From positions 439,891 to 503,890 of the forward strand of contig JAGDZV010000004.1 in NCBI GenBank assembly GCA_049115495.1: a stretch of DNA of 64,000 bases. Direction: 5' to 3'. A program made the translations under genes and the position numbers. Below the pieces are notes generated by a model. The model saw only the letters and a program-made list of their open reading frames with translations, did no database searches and was not told where the DNA came from. The first letter of the stretch is position 1. Every line of letters begins with the position of its first letter. This document shows positions 44,806 to 53,295 of the stretch, piece after piece. The DNA is from JACPUW01 sp049115495 (GTDB lineage: Bacteria > Bacteroidota > Bacteroidia > CAILMK01 > JACPUW01).

Positions 44806-45252
44806 TTGTTTTCAGTAGCTGACATACAGCAAAGACTAAAAGATGGAGGATTAAAAGCTACGCAGCAAAGAATCGTCATTTTAAGAACTTTGGTAAATAG
44901 CGGAATTCACCCAACCATTGATTGGCTTTTTGAAAACATAAAAGATGATAATCCCGCCATTTCTTTAGCTACGGTTTATAAGACTATGGAAACATTAGTG
45001 GATGCGGAAATTGTGAAAAAGGTGAAGAGCGAAGATGGTAAAACGCGCTTTGAAGGCAATTTAGATAATCATAACCATATTTACTGTGAGCAAACTGGCC
45101 GCATATTCGATTTTCAAGATCCTGAGCTTCAGCAATTAATTCAGAACTATTTGGCTAATAAGCAGTTTACCAATTTTAAAGTTGAAGATGTTCAACTTCA
45201 AGTAAACGGATCAGTATTAGATCCAAACAAACCAGTTAATTACAAAAATTAA
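44806..45252 (+). CDS. Fur-family regulator, PerR-like
   Basis: This 148-residue repressor has the Fur winged helix (LKATQQRIVILRTLV, then ISLATVYKTMETLVDAEIV) and a dimer domain. Its first metal region is HNHIYCEQTG, where the usual second Cys of the Cys-x-x-Cys zinc site is Thr, and the C-terminal Cys pair is absent too. So the structural zinc site is missing, while the histidine-rich regulatory site seems kept. It is followed after 11 bases by a peroxiredoxin gene, which argues for peroxide rather than iron sensing. The start is TTG at 44806; no ATG fits. Confidence 0.88.
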   Translation: MFSVADIQQRLKDGGLKATQQRIVILRTLVNSGIHPTIDWLFENIKDDNPAISLATVYKTMETLVDAEIVKKVKSEDGKTRFEGNLDNHNHIYCEQTGRIFDFQDPELQQLIQNYLANKQFTNFKVEDVQLQVNGSVLDPNKPVNYKN

Positions 45253-45263
45253 AATAAATCAAA

Positions 45264-45893
45264 ATGTCATTAGTAGGAAAAAAAGCACCATCATTTAAAG
45301 CTTCAGCGGTTATTAACGGCGAAGAGATTGTTGAAGACTTCTCACTAGACCAATACCTAGGCAAAAAATATGTGGTTTTCTTCTTTTACCCAAAAGATTT
45401 CACATTCGTTTGCCCTACTGAGCTACACGCTTTTCAAGCTAAATTAGCTGAATTCGAAAAAAGAGATACTGTTGTAGTGGCATGTTCAACTGACACTGAG
45501 CAAAGTCACTGGGGATGGCTACAAGTAGCTAAAAAAGCAGGTGGAATTGAAGGTGTTACTTACCCATTAGTAGCAGATACTACCAAAACAGTTGCTACCA
45601 ACTTTGGTGTGTTGTTTGGCGATTATTCTGGCGATGAAGAAGGTAACTTGGTTGCTGATGGTCCTATGATCGCTTTCCGTGGTACATTCTTAATTGACAA
45701 AGAAGGCATTGTACAACACGAAACTATCAACCACTTATCATTAGGTAGAAACGTTGATGAAACGCTAAGAATGGTAGATGCTCTTAGGTTTACTGAAGAA
45801 AAAGGAGAAGTATGCCCTGCAAACTGGGAAGAAGGTAAAGAAGCCATGAAAGGTACTCACGAGAGTGTGGCTGAATACTTGGCGAATAACTAG
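45264..45893 (+). CDS. 2-Cys peroxiredoxin (AhpC/Prx1 type)
   Basis: This 209-residue enzyme reduces peroxides. The peroxidatic cysteine is Cys50 in FVCPTELHAF and the resolving cysteine is Cys184 in GEVCPANW, the arrangement of typical 2-Cys peroxiredoxins. The electron-donor system (AhpF or thioredoxin) is not next to it. It lies in one operon with the PerR-like regulator upstream and is followed by a terminator. Codon use looks biased towards a highly expressed gene. Confidence 0.96.
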   Translation: MSLVGKKAPSFKASAVINGEEIVEDFSLDQYLGKKYVVFFFYPKDFTFVCPTELHAFQAKLAEFEKRDTVVVACSTDTEQSHWGWLQVAKKAGGIEGVTYPLVADTTKTVATNFGVLFGDYSGDEEGNLVADGPMIAFRGTFLIDKEGIVQHETINHLSLGRNVDETLRMVDALRFTEEKGEVCPANWEEGKEAMKGTHESVAEYLANN

Positions 45894-45912
45894 TCTAAAG
45901 TATTATATAAAC

Positions 45913-45947
45913 AAAAAGGCGCATTGAGTAATCGATGCGCTTTTTTT
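45913..45947 (+). terminator. Rho-independent terminator of the peroxiredoxin operon
   Basis: GCGCAT (45919-45924) pairs with ATGCGC (45935-45940), extended by an A-run and followed by seven T. It lies 20 bases after the peroxiredoxin stop. Confidence 0.85.
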
Positions 45948-45993
45948 GTGTTTTCTTATTCAAGTATGTCCTGAAAACGATACCTAAAAAACA

Positions 45994-46022
45994 AACCCGA
46001 TCGGCAAAGCAAATCGGGTTTT
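45994..46022. terminator. Second terminator-like hairpin
   Basis: AACCCGAT (45994-46001) pairs with ATCGGGTT (46013-46020) and is followed by TTGTG. It could back up the first terminator. Confidence 0.55.
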
Positions 46023-46184
46023 GTGTTGTGGGAAAAATTCAAGGTTTCATTGAATTTTTAAAAAGGCGCCACTAGGTGGCGATTGGGTAATTTGGTAAAA
46101 GGTTTGTAAACAGGTTAATTGGTTTTTCTTATTTAAAGATGAAATTCACAATTAAGTGGTTGCAAGCTATCTTAGAAAAAATAA

Positions 46185-46220
46185 AAAAAGGGTCAATGCT
46201 TGCTTGCATTGACCCTTTTT
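46185..46220 (-). terminator. Rho-independent terminator of the malate dehydrogenase gene
   Basis: GGGTCAATGC (46190-46199) pairs perfectly with GCATTGACCC (46206-46215), with A-runs and T-runs on either side. It lies 20 bases after the mdh stop on the minus strand. Confidence 0.88.
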
Positions 46221-46240
46221 ATTTAGAATGAAAGCTTTTT

Positions 46241-47170
46241 TTAAAGCTCTAATGCGTTGTTCATATTTCTAACAGCATCTGCACTTTTAGCAAATTTTGC
46301 CTTTTCGTCGTCGTTCAAGTCATACTCAACAACGCGCTCCCAACCATTTTTACCTAAAACAACTGGCACACCAATACAAATATCTTCTTGTCCGTATTCA
46401 CCTTCTAGGTAAACTGAACAAGGCATAATTTTCTTTTGGTCTCGGATTATAGCTTCAGCAACAGCTGCACCAGCTGCACCTGGAGCATACCAAGCAGAAG
46501 TTCCTAATAGTTTGGTTAGTGTAGCGCCGCCAACCATAGTGTCAGCACTTACTTGCGCAAGTCTCTCGGCACTAAGGTGAGATGATACTGGAGTACTTCC
46601 GTAAGTAGCATGTCTAGTTAATGGAATCATAGTGGTATCGCCGTGGCCACCAATTACTACACCTTGTAGGTCGTTAGGGTTGCAATCCATGGCTTCAGAC
46701 AATCTGTATCTAAATCTAGCACTATCAAGAGCACCGCCCATACCAATGATTCTGTTTTTAGGTAGACCGCTTGTTTTTGCGCTCAAATAGGTCATAGTAT
46801 CCATTGGGTTACTAATTACTACAATAATAGTTTCTGGTGAATGTTCAAGTACACTTGCGGTAACTGATTTTACAATTCCCGCATTTACACCAATTAGCTC
46901 TTCACGAGTCATACCTGGTTTACGTGGCATACCTGAAGTAATTATAACAACATCACTACCTGCAGTTTTTGTATAGTCATTTGTTGAACCTACAATATGC
47001 GAGTTAAAGCCGTTTAGGGTGGCACACTGGTTTAGGTCCATGGCTTTACCTTCAGCGTATCCTTCTTTAATATCAAGCAATACGATTGTATTGGCCAATT
47101 CTTTCATGGCGCAATACTCAGCAACACTGGCACCTACGTTACCAGCACCTATTACACTAATTTTAGTCAT
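46241..47170 (-). CDS. mdh: Malate dehydrogenase
   Basis: This 309-residue NAD-dependent enzyme oxidises malate to oxaloacetate in the TCA cycle. The Rossmann motif GAGNVG is at 8-13, the catalytic histidine is His176 in GGHGDTTMIPL, and the substrate arginines lie in SGMPRKPGMTREEL. The length and the lack of a lactate-type signature place it in the LDH-like malate dehydrogenase group. It follows scoB by 27 bases with no promoter element between, so it is probably read from the scoA promoter. Confidence 0.96.
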   Translation of the reverse strand: MTKISVIGAGNVGASVAEYCAMKELANTIVLLDIKEGYAEGKAMDLNQCATLNGFNSHIVGSTNDYTKTAGSDVVIITSGMPRKPGMTREELIGVNAGIVKSVTASVLEHSPETIIVVISNPMDTMTYLSAKTSGLPKNRIIGMGGALDSARFRYRLSEAMDCNPNDLQGVVIGGHGDTTMIPLTRHATYGSTPVSSHLSAERLAQVSADTMVGGATLTKLLGTSAWYAPGAAGAAVAEAIIRDQKKIMPCSVYLEGEYGQEDICIGVPVVLGKNGWERVVEYDLNDDEKAKFAKSADAVRNMNNALEL

Positions 47171-47197
47171 TTAAGTGGATTTTAATTTTTATAGAAA

Positions 47198-47854
47198 TTA
47201 TTGAATTTGCATTTCGGGTACATCACCGTTTACTATCAGTTTTCCGGCGGTGGCATTTTGTATTTCTTCAACAGTTACGCCTGGGGCCCTTTCAAGTAAA
47301 TGAAAAGCTCCGTTTTTGATTTCAAGCGTAGCAAGGTTGGTTACTATCTTTTTAACACACTGAACACCTGTAATAGGCAGAGAGCATGATTCAAGTAGTT
47401 TAGATTCTCCTTTTTTATTGGTATGCATCATGGCCACTATGATATTCTCGGCACTTGCCACGAGGTCCATAGCACCACCCATGCCCTTAACCATTTTGCC
47501 TGGAATTTTCCAGTTGGCGATATCGCCATTTTGCGAAACTTCCATGGCACCTAATACGGTAAGCTGCACATGCTGGCCACGAATCATCGCAAAACTAGTT
47601 GCGCTATCAAAAATGGCCGAGCCTGCCAATGTGGTTACAGTTTGTTTTCCTGCGTTTATTAAATCAGCATCTTCTTCGCCTTCAAAAGGAAAAGGACCCA
47701 TGCCCAACAAGCCATTTTCTGATTGCAGCTCTACCGATATTCCTTCAGGAATATAATTGGCAACCAATGTGGGAATACCAATTCCAAGGTTTACGTACCA
47801 TCCGTCTTCTAATTCTTGTGCGATTCTTTTCGCTATTCCATATTTATCAAGCAT
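47198..47854 (-). CDS. scoB: 3-oxoacid CoA-transferase subunit B
   Basis: This 218-residue protein is the beta subunit of succinyl-CoA:3-ketoacid CoA-transferase. The catalytic glutamate is in SENGLLGMGPFP and the GIGIPTLVANYIPEG stretch near the N-terminus is characteristic. It normally follows scoA at once, but here a four-helix-bundle gene lies in between. Malate dehydrogenase follows after 27 bases. The enzyme activates acetoacetate with CoA from succinyl-CoA. Confidence 0.95.
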   Translation of the reverse strand: MLDKYGIAKRIAQELEDGWYVNLGIGIPTLVANYIPEGISVELQSENGLLGMGPFPFEGEEDADLINAGKQTVTTLAGSAIFDSATSFAMIRGQHVQLTVLGAMEVSQNGDIANWKIPGKMVKGMGGAMDLVASAENIIVAMMHTNKKGESKLLESCSLPITGVQCVKKIVTNLATLEIKNGAFHLLERAPGVTVEEIQNATAGKLIVNGDVPEMQIQ

Positions 47855-47872
47855 AGTTTTATTCGTTTATGA

Positions 47873-48238
47873 TTAATTGGTTGATGTGCTAATTGATTTG
47901 GTCGAGCTAATAATCTTATTTAGGATTTTTTTAATTACAACTAGGTTTTCTAGAAGAATTTCTTGAAATGGATAATTTTTCGATTCTCGACAAATAATCA
48001 ACCAATACTCGGTTTCTTCAGCTTCTTTGTAGGAGATTTTTAATTTATGAATGAAGTCTTTTTTGCTTTCAGCACCTTGAGCTTCTCTAATATTGGCTCC
48101 AATTGATGTTCCACTTTTCAAAAGCTGCCTACTGATTACAAACTTCTTTTTTGATTCTAACTCTTCGCAGAAAGAAACGATGTCAATAGCGAAATCTAAA
48201 GTCCTTTCAAGTATGATATTTTGCTTTGCAGTAACCAA
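47873..48238 (-). CDS. Four-helix-bundle protein (23S rRNA intervening-sequence type)
   Basis: This 121-residue protein matches the four-helix-bundle family first found in intervening sequences of 23S rRNA genes. The typical core is FAIDIVSFCEEL, then FVISRQLLKSGTSIGANIREAQGAES and FIHKLKISYKEAEETEYWL. Its function is unknown. It lies between scoA and scoB, which are usually adjacent, so it looks like an insertion into the operon in the same orientation. The start is TTG at 48238; no ATG fits. Confidence 0.9.
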   Translation of the reverse strand: MVTAKQNIILERTLDFAIDIVSFCEELESKKKFVISRQLLKSGTSIGANIREAQGAESKKDFIHKLKISYKEAEETEYWLIICRESKNYPFQEILLENLVVIKKILNKIISSTKSISTSTN

Positions 48239-48277
48239 AAATTAACTCATTATCGTATTAACAAATTGGCACATTTC

Positions 48278-48976
48278 TTAAGATTTAGGACGAACAGTAC
48301 GTTGTTCAATTCTTTTCTCGTAATCTACACCTTGAATAATTCGTTGCACAAAAATTCCGGGAGTATGAATAAAGTTGGGATCTAGTTCACCAGGTTCAAC
48401 AAGCTCTTCAACTTCAGCCACAGTAATTGTGCCCGCCATGGCCATCATTGGGTTAAAGTTTCTTGCAGTGTCTTTAAAAATTAAGTTTCCGTTGGTGTCT
48501 CCTTTCCAAGCTTTAACTAAGGCAAAATCAGCCCTTAACCATTCTTCCATTACATACATTTTGCCATGAAATTCTCTGGTTTCTTTGCCTTCAGCTACTT
48601 CGGTGCCATAGCCAGCAGGTGTAAAAAATGCAGGAATACCCGCACCACCGGCTCTACATCTTTCAGCCAAAGTACCTTGCGGAATCAAGTCAACTTCTAA
48701 TTCACCACTTAAAAGCTGTCTTTCAAACTCAGCATTTTCACCTACATAAGATGAAATCATTTTCTTTACCTGACGATTTTGAAGCATCAGTCCAATGCCA
48801 AAATCATCAACACCAGCGTTATTTGATATGCAAGTAAGATTATTAGTACCTTTTTTAACCAATGCAGAAATGCAATTTTCAGGAATTCCGCAAAGTCCGA
48901 AACCGCCGAGCATAAGGGTCATATTATCCTTTACGTCATGCAGTGCTTCATCTGCGTTTGCAAAGACTTTGTTCAT
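48278..48976 (-). CDS. scoA: 3-oxoacid CoA-transferase subunit A
   Basis: This 232-residue protein is the alpha subunit of succinyl-CoA:3-ketoacid CoA-transferase. The GGFGLCGIPENCISALVKKG stretch near the N-terminus, GGAGIPAFFTPAGYGTEVAEG in the middle and the ARNFNPMMAMAG block are diagnostic. It is the first gene of the operon scoA, four-helix bundle, scoB, mdh. A full -7 match (TACCTTTG) lies 26 bases upstream of the ATG. Confidence 0.95.
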   Translation of the reverse strand: MNKVFANADEALHDVKDNMTLMLGGFGLCGIPENCISALVKKGTNNLTCISNNAGVDDFGIGLMLQNRQVKKMISSYVGENAEFERQLLSGELEVDLIPQGTLAERCRAGGAGIPAFFTPAGYGTEVAEGKETREFHGKMYVMEEWLRADFALVKAWKGDTNGNLIFKDTARNFNPMMAMAGTITVAEVEELVEPGELDPNFIHTPGIFVQRIIQGVDYEKRIEQRTVRPKS

Positions 48977-49002
48977 AAGTAAAGCCGTTTTTTAAAATTA
49001 TT

Positions 49003-49017
49003 CAAAGGTAAAGTTTG
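49003..49017. promoter_or_regulatory. Overlapping divergent promoter elements between scoA and the M16-like genes
   Basis: TACCTTTG on the minus strand (49010-49003) fully matches the -7 consensus and serves scoA. TAAAGTTTG on the plus strand (49009-49017) is a one-base-longer variant that ends in the GTG start of the M16-like gene. The two share two bases. Confidence 0.4.
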
Positions 49018-50348
49018 TGAAAGTTAGACCGTTGCTGAAATTGAAATTAGCTGCCATTTTAGTTCTTTTTTCTGCTCTTGCTCAGGCACAAATTAGAGAC
49101 ACAATAATTTCCATTAAAGGATTTGAAGGCAATTTCTATAAAAGCCGAATTGTGCTTGCCGATCAGTTCAATTTTAACCCAGTTAAGGCAAGTGAAGAAT
49201 TGTTTACACAGGTGCTAATGGGTCAAAATGATTCCATTCATATTTCTAATCATTTCTCTGATGGATACTACGCACTTGACATTTGTACAAAAAGTAAATA
49301 CTCAAATGAAAATTTACTCAAACTATTAATCGATGGTTTTAAAGGGAATAAATCAGCCATCTGTAATTATGAAACCAACATTAAAATTGGCAGGCATACT
49401 AAAGTTGATATTCCAATAACAATAGACGATGTTTCAATTGAATTTGAGAAAAACCGAGACTATAAGCACGCCGGAAGCAAAGTGCTTTTGCTTGATGATG
49501 GTCAAGAACAAACCACAATAAGCTGCTATTTCAATGGGATTGAAAGCAAAGATCTACCAGTTTACCATGTATTATGTGCCATTATAGCGCAAAGAAACTC
49601 AACGCTTAATGAACGAATGGTTCAAAGTGGATTGGCTTTAGAAGCGGGCTTGACATTTCAACCGGCAAGGGCGCATGATTATTTGGCATTTCAAGTAAAA
49701 CCAAATCCTTTTGGTATTAAAGAAAGCATTGAAGCACTTTTTAAGGAGCTATATGCCATGCCGCTTTTTGATTACACAAGTAAAGCGCAGCTAGATTTGG
49801 CAAAGGAGCAAATTGAGATTGAGATTGAATTTTTGCAAGATGACCTTGAGCGATTTGCGCCTTTTTGGATTGGACTTAATAATGCGGGTTTTTCTACTAT
49901 GGGTACTTACAAGGATGCCGTAAATGAAGTGACTAAAGTTGATTTGATGGATTTCATAAGAAAGTATATAAACCATAAACCGTTTATGCTATTTGTTGAA
50001 GCCAATGCTGAGCAAAAAAAGGAAGTTGAGTCCTATATTTTCAATACAAAACCACTTGAAGAGTATGTAATTGAGTATAGTGACAAGAGAGAAGCAAAGC
50101 TTGATACGGCTGACATTGAAGCTATAAAACACGTTGCTTACATTCTTAACCTTACTTCATGGAAAAAGGTAGATGTGATGATTTATGGACGAGCCAATAA
50201 ACGTAAGAATGAAAAGCGAGCTAAAGAATTGGCTGCTTATTTGGATACAAAGTCAATTAATAATGAGCTTAATTTCATATATAGAAGGTCTTTTGGAAAA
50301 GTAGCTGAGGAAAAAGTTGTATTTAAAATTGCCGAATATGAAGAGTAG
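49017..50348 (+). CDS. M16-like protein without catalytic motif (first of pair)
   Basis: This protein of up to 443 residues has a signal peptide (LAAILVLFSALAQAQ). The region about 180-330 resembles the C-terminal M16 domain: YHVLCAIIAQRNSTLNERMVQSGLALEAG, then KAQLDLAKEQIEIEIEFL and VTKVDLMDFIRKYI. I do not find the HxxEH zinc motif of active M16 peptidases in the N-terminal part. GTG at 49017 or TTG at 49032 may start it. It overlaps the next, also M16-like, gene by 11 bases. The pair probably forms a heterodimer of non-catalytic or modified M16 subunits; this is inference. Confidence 0.68.
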   Translation: MKVRPLLKLKLAAILVLFSALAQAQIRDTIISIKGFEGNFYKSRIVLADQFNFNPVKASEELFTQVLMGQNDSIHISNHFSDGYYALDICTKSKYSNENLLKLLIDGFKGNKSAICNYETNIKIGRHTKVDIPITIDDVSIEFEKNRDYKHAGSKVLLLDDGQEQTTISCYFNGIESKDLPVYHVLCAIIAQRNSTLNERMVQSGLALEAGLTFQPARAHDYLAFQVKPNPFGIKESIEALFKELYAMPLFDYTSKAQLDLAKEQIEIEIEFLQDDLERFAPFWIGLNNAGFSTMGTYKDAVNEVTKVDLMDFIRKYINHKPFMLFVEANAEQKKEVESYIFNTKPLEEYVIEYSDKREAKLDTADIEAIKHVAYILNLTSWKKVDVMIYGRANKRKNEKRAKELAAYLDTKSINNELNFIYRRSFGKVAEEKVVFKIAEYEE

Positions 50349-51390
50349 ATTATTTAGTGTAATTTTTCTTTTAGCTGTCAGCTTAAGTTTTGGTAAGACC
50401 GATTCTACTAATTACATACATGAGTTTAAGAGGCAGGGGCCTGTTTCAATTCAATTGTTGTGGATTAGCACAGATGCAGAAGACGAATTTGCAGAAAAGG
50501 CAACCTGGTTAAAGGCTGCAATTCATGGCAGTACTAAGAAACACAATAGAAACGAGTTTAAAGCCCTTTGTGAAGATTATAAAATCAAATGGCAACTTAA
50601 ATCTAGAAATGGCATGCATCAATTGGGTGTCACTTTTGCACCACAGCAATACGAATTGGCCACCGATTTACTCAATGAAGTACTGAATGAAACAAGCTAT
50701 AGAATTAAGTATATACACGAATGGCGAAAACAAGAACTGTTTAATTTCAACTACTACAAAAATGACAAAGACAGCTTGTTAAAGTGGTGGGCCAGTGGAA
50801 AAGAAGCCTATTACAAGTCTTTAGAATCTAAAGGAATTGATGCAAAAGGAGCTAGCCTAATTGATAAGCTTGGAAGACCTCAAATAGTTTCATCAGTTGG
50901 TAGAATAAATGATGACATTCTTTTTAAGCGATTGGAGCAAATAGTGAAAACGGAACCAAACCCAAGCCCTAATTTTAGTTTTGATGTTGAATTGAAGGAA
51001 AGACCAAGTGAAAGTCATTATTTAAAAGAAGCACTTTTTGTTAAACAAGCTAACCCAATTGTAACTTATGCCAGTTGTTACAACATGGCTTCTCAACTAA
51101 CAAGAATGGTAAACTATTGGCAGTTTTCATTTGCTAATAGTTATGGTGAGTTTTACCTAAATAATGGAGTTGATGCAGGTGCTACAGATTCATATATTCC
51201 TAATGATGATGCCTTGAAGTGGGCATTAATTCAATATGATAATTGGATTGCTAAGAATAAAAATGAAGCTTTAGCTAATGCCTATTTCAACCTTGGCATT
51301 TGGGATAAAGAAATGCTTGAACAAGTTGAAAAAGATGATTTTAGCGTAAATCTTGAGTATAAAACATTCTCTATTAAACCGAAAGAATAA
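50338..51390 (+). CDS. M16-like protein without catalytic motif (second of pair)
   Basis: This 350-residue protein has a signal peptide (FSVIFLLAVSLSFG). After it, sequence of about 60 residues reads VSIQLLWISTDAEDEFAEKATWL, which resembles an M16 N-terminal strand, but His and Glu of the zinc site are absent. The rest has mixed helices and strands like M16 domains. The ATG at 50338 overlaps the stop of the first M16-like gene by 11 bases, so the two are translationally coupled. The C-terminus stops two bases before the stop of the convergent thioesterase gene. Confidence 0.62.
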   Translation: MKSRLFSVIFLLAVSLSFGKTDSTNYIHEFKRQGPVSIQLLWISTDAEDEFAEKATWLKAAIHGSTKKHNRNEFKALCEDYKIKWQLKSRNGMHQLGVTFAPQQYELATDLLNEVLNETSYRIKYIHEWRKQELFNFNYYKNDKDSLLKWWASGKEAYYKSLESKGIDAKGASLIDKLGRPQIVSSVGRINDDILFKRLEQIVKTEPNPSPNFSFDVELKERPSESHYLKEALFVKQANPIVTYASCYNMASQLTRMVNYWQFSFANSYGEFYLNNGVDAGATDSYIPNDDALKWALIQYDNWIAKNKNEALANAYFNLGIWDKEMLEQVEKDDFSVNLEYKTFSIKPKE

Positions 51391-51392
51391 AA

Positions 51393-51929
51393 TTACTCAA
51401 TCTCACACTCTTTAAGCCAATCCATCACTTGTTTTTGAAGCTCAGGAGCATCTTTTAACGTAATCTTATCGGCCATCAAAAGCTTAAGCTGCTTTCTTAT
51501 TAGCGATAATTCAAAAAGTTCTTGCTCTTCGGCAGACAATGGTTGAATTGCCGGCACTTTTACCGTTTTATAATTCTCATCAACTGCCACATATGTAAAG
51601 TATGCATCATTACATTTTCTTTTGGTTCCTTTTCTAATGTTCTCTGCATATACTTCTATATATACTTCCATTGAAGTATTAAATGAGCGAACAACTCTAG
51701 AAACCAAGGTTACAGTTTCGCCTAAGTGTATAGGTTCTTTAAAAGATATGTTGTTTACCGATGCCGTAACTGAAACTTGCTTGCAATGGCGAGCCGCAGA
51801 AAGTGCGCCGCAAATATCCATCCATTCCATGAGCTTACCACCAAAAAGGTTGCCTACAATATTGGTGTCGTTAGGCATAACTAAGTTGGTCATTGTGGTA
51901 ATAGAATCACTTGGACGTTTAATATTCAT
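51393..51929 (-). CDS. Acyl-CoA thioesterase (YciA/BACH type)
   Basis: This 178-residue enzyme has the hotdog fold of acyl-CoA thioesterases of the YciA group. The signature is LVMPNDTNIVGNLFGGKLMEWMD (split here as LVMPNDTN and GNLFGGKLMEWMD), followed by SVNNISFKEPIHLGETV. The start at ATG 51929 gives MNIKRPSDS; a longer frame exists but would begin upstream of the promoter. The helical C-terminal extension is common in Bacteroidota members. A full promoter match lies upstream. Confidence 0.9.
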   Translation of the reverse strand: MNIKRPSDSITTMTNLVMPNDTNIVGNLFGGKLMEWMDICGALSAARHCKQVSVTASVNNISFKEPIHLGETVTLVSRVVRSFNTSMEVYIEVYAENIRKGTKRKCNDAYFTYVAVDENYKTVKVPAIQPLSAEEQELFELSLIRKQLKLLMADKITLKDAPELQKQVMDWLKECEIE

Positions 51930-51948
51930 TGTTGGTTTTTTGGAACTG

Positions 51949-51982
51949 CAAAGGTAAAAACAGAACAAAAGGTATTGTTCAA
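51949..51982 (-). promoter_or_regulatory. Promoter of the thioesterase gene
   Basis: On the minus strand TTG (51982-51980) and TACCTTTG (51956-51949) are 23 bases apart. The -7 element is a full match and rules out the longer in-frame start at 51968. Confidence 0.55.
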
Positions 51983-52097
51983 ATTGAAAAGGTAAAAGGA
52001 GTTAATGATTTAATACTATGTCCTTCACCACAATAGGTTTACCGTTAAACAACTCAGCACCCATGTAATTCGTAAACATATGTACTTTTCGAACTCA

Positions 52098-53207
52098 ATG
52101 AAGAAAAAAAGAAAGGCGGTAAAAATTAGCATCCCCGAACCATGTCATGAGAATTGGTTGGACATGACTCCCAAAGAGAAGGGGAGGCATTGCGCTGTCT
52201 GTGAAAAAGTGGTAGTAGATTTTTCAAAATTCACTGATAAGGAGATCTATCAATACTTGAATGAAAATAAAGGGGCTAATACTTGCGGACGGTTTAGCAA
52301 CCAACAGCTGGATAAACCCATTTTTGAGAAGGAAGAAATAGCCAGCAATTGGAGCGTTCTCAAATATGCGGCATCACTTTTTGTGGGATTAGGAACAGTA
52401 CTTTCAAGCAAGGCTCAAGCTCCACTAGATACAGTTCAAGTTTCAGAAAAAGAAAAGGAAAATGACAATGGCAATAGACAAGTAATTGTAACTGGGCAGG
52501 TGCTTAAAGATGTTACACCAATCCCAAATTCGTCAATTGTTCTGCCCGACTCAAGTATTGTAAAGGCTGATTCGGCGGGTTATTACAGCTTTGAATATAA
52601 TGGAGAACTAAATACACTTCCGATAACAGTTGAAAGCGAAGAATTAAGATTTGAAACCACAATTGAAATCGGACATTTGGCTCCAAATCACTCATCAATT
52701 TTAAATTATGACCTAAAATTAATAGAGCCTATTGATTCTTTTGCGCTTGTGTCTGGGGTGGCTGGTGAAATCAGTTCAGAATTCATTTGTGATTCAACTG
52801 AAAACGATTCGAATTCAAACATTGTCAAACTAGATATTAGTAAACTGGACGATGAATTTATCGTGGGGTCAGTATCTCCTTCATATACTTTTGGATGGAC
52901 TTCTGTTGATTATATAAGAGATTGTAAGATAAATGAAATACAAAAGGTTTACCCTATTGAAAGTGAGCATAACCCCAAAAGAAGTTCAAGTAATAAAGGT
53001 GTAATTCGAACTTTTGGGCCGAGCGAAGTTCTAAAACGGCTAAAGAAGATTAAGAATCGTTTCAGTGATACTGCAATCAGACCGGTTGTAAGTAATACAA
53101 ACGAAAAAGAAGAACCAAAGCATCCTAATGAAAATAAGCCAAAGATTGAAGCAGTTTTATCAAACTCAGGGCTAAATGAGTCGAAAAAGAAGGGAGCAAA
53201 AAGCTAA
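52098..53207 (+). CDS. Cys-motif N-domain, membrane segment and carboxypeptidase-like C-domain (paralogue 1)
   Basis: This protein of about 369 residues has an N-terminal domain with the pattern PCHENWLDMTPKEKGRHCAVC, then VVVDFSKFTDKEIYQYLNE and TCGRF, giving four to five cysteines in a zinc-finger-like spacing. A membrane segment follows (KYAASLFVGLGTVLSSKA). The C-terminal part has a carboxypeptidase-regulatory-like fold (VTGQVLKDVTPIPNSSIVL) and a Ser/Asn-rich tail. The arrangement (short cytosolic metal-binding-like domain, one membrane segment, outer domain) resembles anti-sigma factors, but that is only an analogy. The ATG at 52098 is chosen by comparison with the paralogue; an ATG six codons upstream is possible. 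Confidence 0.75.
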   Translation: MKKKRKAVKISIPEPCHENWLDMTPKEKGRHCAVCEKVVVDFSKFTDKEIYQYLNENKGANTCGRFSNQQLDKPIFEKEEIASNWSVLKYAASLFVGLGTVLSSKAQAPLDTVQVSEKEKENDNGNRQVIVTGQVLKDVTPIPNSSIVLPDSSIVKADSAGYYSFEYNGELNTLPITVESEELRFETTIEIGHLAPNHSSILNYDLKLIEPIDSFALVSGVAGEISSEFICDSTENDSNSNIVKLDISKLDDEFIVGSVSPSYTFGWTSVDYIRDCKINEIQKVYPIESEHNPKRSSSNKGVIRTFGPSEVLKRLKKIKNRFSDTAIRPVVSNTNEKEEPKHPNENKPKIEAVLSNSGLNESKKKGAKS

Positions 53208-53221
53208 GGGGGCACAAAATT

Positions 53222-53229
53222 TAACTTTG
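53222..53229 (+). promoter_or_regulatory. -7 promoter element of the second Cys-motif gene
   Basis: TAACTTTG fully matches TAnnTTTG. It lies 15 bases after the stop of paralogue 1 and 66 bases before the ATG at 53296, which argues against the earlier in-frame ATG at 53176. Confidence 0.5.
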
Positions 53230-53295
53230 GCCCTAATAGCAGTTTTTATACTTTGCGAATCATTGATTCGTTTAAAAATTCAAAAAATCAAAGCC

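Larger units (their letters stand above)
45894..46240. other. Intergenic region with four hairpins
   Basis: No gene is visible. Three terminator-like hairpins and one further hairpin (CGCCAC, TAG, GTGGCG at 46067-46081) lie between the convergent peroxiredoxin and malate dehydrogenase genes. Only the first and the last are close to a gene end. Confidence 0.6.

Noticed and set aside
53176..53295. Longer N-terminus of the second Cys-motif protein with an extra membrane segment
   Set aside because: It begins before a perfect -7 element, overlaps the first paralogue and is absent from the paralogue's own layout.
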